Assembly: GCA_041737835.1 (NCBI GenBank) | Contig: JBGSQY010000024.1 | Length of the DNA: 64,000 nucleotides | Source: Bythopirellula sp041737835 | Lineage (GTDB): Bacteria > Planctomycetota > Planctomycetia > Pirellulales > Lacipirellulaceae | Strand: one strand, 5' to 3' | Notes under the pieces: model-generated | What the model was told of the DNA's origin: nothing | What the model saw: the letters and a program-made list of their open reading frames with translations, nothing else | Database searches by the model: none | Shown here: positions 61,925-64,000 of the stretch, piece by piece | How the letters are laid out: every line of letters begins with the position of its first letter | Position numbering within the stretch: position 1 is the first letter of the stretch | Made by a program: the position numbers and the translations under genes

Positions 61925-62395
61925 TTTCGGATCAAGACGTCCAACTTGTCCAACTCTTCCAACTTGGCAGGGTTTATTTTGATTTTGTCAGTGGTTCGTA
62001 TTTAGTCATTCTGAGAGAGCCTAGGCGACCGAAGAATCTAGCCTCCACATTCACACGGCTTGTGCATGTGTTAGGTGTAGGCCGGAACAAGCGGTGCGCA
62101 GTTCCGGCATGGCTTGCCCAACACGTGTTCTGTGCCGGAACTGCGCGGAGCTTGTTCCGGCCTACATGTTCTTCAGGTTTGCGAGCTTTGCGAGGTTTGC
62201 TTGGTTTGCAGCCTTTTAAATGTTGCAAAGCTGACCGAGGGACTGTAGACCGTGGACGGTAGACAATCCTTACAGTCCATCGTCCAAAGTCTCTTCTACC
62301 ACAATCGCGCGGCCAAATCTTCTGAAATCTTTGGCCACTTGGAAGAAGAATTTTCATGCGGAGACGCTGAATCCGCGGAGGGGAAAACAACTCGC
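61925..62395. repeat. Composite dispersed repeat, right copy (inverted counterpart at 22975-23545)
   Basis: Reads as the reverse complement of the left copy: block C (CCAACTTGTCCAACTCTTCC at about 61938), block B with TAGCCTCC, CACGGCTTGTG and the 89-base palindrome 62077-62165 (same length and ends as 23335-23423) followed by GTTCTTCAGGTTTGCGAGC microrepeats, and block A at about 62311-62390 (CTTTGGCCACTTGGAAGAAG). An extra 45 bases sit between B and C here, and about 100 unique bases between A and B. Confidence 0.85.
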
Positions 62396-62410
62396 TCCGC
62401 GTTGCTGCGC

Positions 62411-62560
62411 GACGCGTCACTTCTAACGAATCGTATCACCGACGCCGCAGATAGTTTTGAGATCACACTGCAATTGACCGTCTACGGCGACAGAATCCCC
62501 GAACCGCGAACGCTGGCCATGTGCTCGCTGTTGGGATTGTTCGTCGTTTGTCGGCGATGA
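62411..62560 (+). pseudogene. Truncated PEP-CTERM tail abutting the repeat
   Basis: An open frame reading TNRITDAADSFEITLQL, then VYGDRIPEPRTLAMCSLL and GLFVVCRR before TGA (62558-62560). IPEP, a hydrophobic stretch and two arginines form a PEP-CTERM signal, but upstream the frame runs straight into the dispersed repeat without a signal peptide or body. This looks like the 3' remnant of a surface-protein gene whose 5' part was replaced or deleted at the repeat boundary. It is convergent with the next gene. Confidence 0.65.
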
Positions 62561-62565
62561 TAAAG

Positions 62566-63999
62566 TTAGCGCTTGCAGAAAGCCAGCGCACTCATAGCGG
62601 CCAATAAAAGTACCAAGCTGTTGGGCTCCGGCACGGTGACGACCGATGCTGTTTGCGCACCAAGATCGGGTGATCCGCCAGCCAATCGTTGCCAGGCAAG
62701 AAAGTCGCGCCCGTCGACGTCGCCATCACTGTCGGCATCGCCCTGAGCGCGTGTGGTTCCCGTGGCGAAGCCGGCTTGCCAAATCTCGAGATCCTCGCCA
62801 TTGACCTCACCGTCGAGATTGAAGTCGGCCGCGAGCACCGCGACGACCGAAAGAGTTCCCGTTTGATAAAAGTCGCTGAGATCCCAGGCCAAGCCCTCGA
62901 GTTCGGGGAGACTGATCGCGGCGAAATTGCCGGTGAGAGTTCCCCAATCGAGGATATCGAACGACATCCCGGCGGTGGGCGCGAAATCACCGAGCAATGA
63001 CACATCGAGCATTCCACCAAGCGTGAGCGCCTCACTGATATCGAGGTGATCGTACTCAATTCCTTGAGTCGTGCCGCCAAGGTCGATCTTGAGCGTCGAG
63101 AGATTTTCAAAGACAACAGGAGCAGCGACCAAGCCACCGCCAGCGAACGTTCCTGTAACATCCAATTGACTGGCGACAATAGTTCCACGATCCAACGACA
63201 CGTTCGCCACAACCAGGGGCTGGGCGGAGTCGTTCACGAATGTCGACGAGCCGACAGTAAGCGATCCTGCGATTGTTGCCGGACCTTTTACAAGAGTCGC
63301 GCCGCTCAGAACGATCGAGCTGCCAGGAGCGCTCGTCAGACTGCCCCACACATTTCCTGTGAGATCTAATGTCCCCCCGTTGACTTGCACGGCAGCGGTG
63401 GCCCCCTGAGCGAGCACAAGTGTTCCGGCGTTGACGTTCAAGGCAGTCGCCGAGATGGGAGCGTTCAGCGTTGCGGTGCCGCCAGTTGTTTTGTTGACCG
63501 TGCCGGTGAATGTGGGGGCGGAAATGGTTCCCGACTGGAGAGCGAGTGACGTTGGCAAAAGAATGCCGTTCGTGCCACCAGAGATCGTGCCTCCTTGCAA
63601 TGTGACGGCTCCTACCTGTTGCGGATAGTTACCGAGATTGAGCGTGCCGCCGGTTGCTGTAATCGGCCCCGTGGGGGCCAGCGTGTTGGCTGTACCGAGA
63701 GTAAGCGTGCCGGCTTCGATGCGTGTGCCACCCGTGAAGGTCTGCTGTTTGGTGAAAACTTGCTCGCCGAGGCCTTGCTTCAAGATGCCGCCGGAGCCAC
63801 CGTTGTTCGAGATGACGCCATCAAAGGTGAACGCTCCGCTCACAGGCGAATTGATAGTGAGCGCGGGTGTGCCGCCAGTGTTGCGAATCTTGATGCTTCC
63901 CGAAACGCCGGGCTCGTTGGTCAATGCCCCAACGGTCGCGGTGGCCGAGTCGATGGTGAGCGAGCTCGTTGAGGAGAAAAATCTGAGCTCGCCGGTCAC
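62566..63999 (-). CDS. Autotransporter-type repeat protein with dockerin loops and PEP-CTERM tail, C-terminal part
   Basis: The frame is open to the right edge, so the N-terminus lies outside. Visible 477 residues: repeated beta-helix units of the autotransporter-associated kind (GGILKQGLGEQVFTKQQTFT; GGTRIEAGTLTLGTANTL; GNYPQQVGAVTLQGGTISGG; LNVNAGTLVLAQGA), a beta-sandwich C-domain (LDISEALTLGGMLDVSLLGD), two dockerin-like calcium loops (DFNLDGEVNGED; DADSDGDVDGRD) and the PEP-CTERM signal VPEPNSLVLLLAAMSALAF with CKR. It is probably an adhesin-like surface protein sorted by exosortase. It is convergent with the PEP-CTERM remnant at 62411-62560. Confidence 0.85.
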   Translation of the reverse strand: MTGELRFFSSTSSLTIDSATATVGALTNEPGVSGSIKIRNTGGTPALTINSPVSGAFTFDGVISNNGGSGGILKQGLGEQVFTKQQTFTGGTRIEAGTLTLGTANTLAPTGPITATGGTLNLGNYPQQVGAVTLQGGTISGGTNGILLPTSLALQSGTISAPTFTGTVNKTTGGTATLNAPISATALNVNAGTLVLAQGATAAVQVNGGTLDLTGNVWGSLTSAPGSSIVLSGATLVKGPATIAGSLTVGSSTFVNDSAQPLVVANVSLDRGTIVASQLDVTGTFAGGGLVAAPVVFENLSTLKIDLGGTTQGIEYDHLDISEALTLGGMLDVSLLGDFAPTAGMSFDILDWGTLTGNFAAISLPELEGLAWDLSDFYQTGTLSVVAVLAADFNLDGEVNGEDLEIWQAGFATGTTRAQGDADSDGDVDGRDFLAWQRLAGGSPDLGAQTASVVTVPEPNSLVLLLAAMSALAFCKR

Positions 64000-64000
64000 A

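Overview
The window looks like a chromosomal piece from a planctomycete of the Pirellulales type. The evidence is the combination of a DUF1559 prepilin-like gene, secreted proteins that end in dockerin calcium repeats plus a PEP-CTERM tail, an SHD1-domain protein, a tetrahydromethanopterin gene (mch) in an aerobic-looking bacterial gene set, a TIGR03790 protein, and many short palindromic intergenic repeats. I infer the lineage from gene content; no rRNA is present to confirm it.

Layout. 1-11 kb is mostly housekeeping: the 3' part of smc, a strongly structured 500-base non-coding stretch followed by an HTH/receiver-like regulator, a DUF2007 protein, moaC, a serine-hydrolase (beta-lactamase fold) gene bracketed by inverted palindromic elements, miaA, hisE, hisG, and a minus-strand yjbQ/Memo pair. 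11-17.6 kb holds surface and secreted proteins: a DUF1559 gene broken by one nonsense codon, two PEP-CTERM proteins (one with a frameshift inside its signal peptide), an M14-type peptidase with dockerin and PEP-CTERM ends, and a tRNA-Met. 17.8-25.2 kb holds a Tat-exported aldo/keto reductase, the TIGR03546/TIGR03545 pair, a secreted unknown protein, a membrane protein and an M28 peptidase.

25.3-52.4 kb is the main accessory region: a large surface-polysaccharide locus. It opens with a divergent gene fusing a WaaP/InaA-like kinase to a glycosidase-like barrel. It then runs on the plus strand through glycosyltransferases, a CDP-sugar cassette (rfbF, rfbG, C-methyltransferase, epimerase, ketoreductase), a CmcI-type and a second zinc-finger methyltransferase, a TIGR03790 protein, a WecA/MraY-like initiating transferase, a Wzx flippase, a pyruvyltransferase, a sulfotransferase, a Wzy-like polymerase and a WcaF-like acetyltransferase. 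Together they describe Wzy-dependent synthesis of an acidic, methyl-branched heteropolysaccharide. No Wza/Wzc export genes are visible in the window.

52.4-64 kb is on the minus strand: an NfeD-flotillin-VWA run, an SHD1/WD40-like protein, an ATP-grasp ligase coupled to mch, and the C-terminal part of a large autotransporter-like repeat protein with dockerin and PEP-CTERM ends.

The points most worth a second look are: (1) palindromic elements whose first bases (TAGCCG) supply the stop codon of four separate genes between 5.1 and 9 kb; (2) two inverted copies of a composite repeat about 38 kb apart, enclosing the whole polysaccharide locus; (3) the kinase-glycosidase fusion; (4) the structured leader or ncRNA at 2.9-3.4 kb; (5) two precisely locatable disabling mutations in surface-protein genes.
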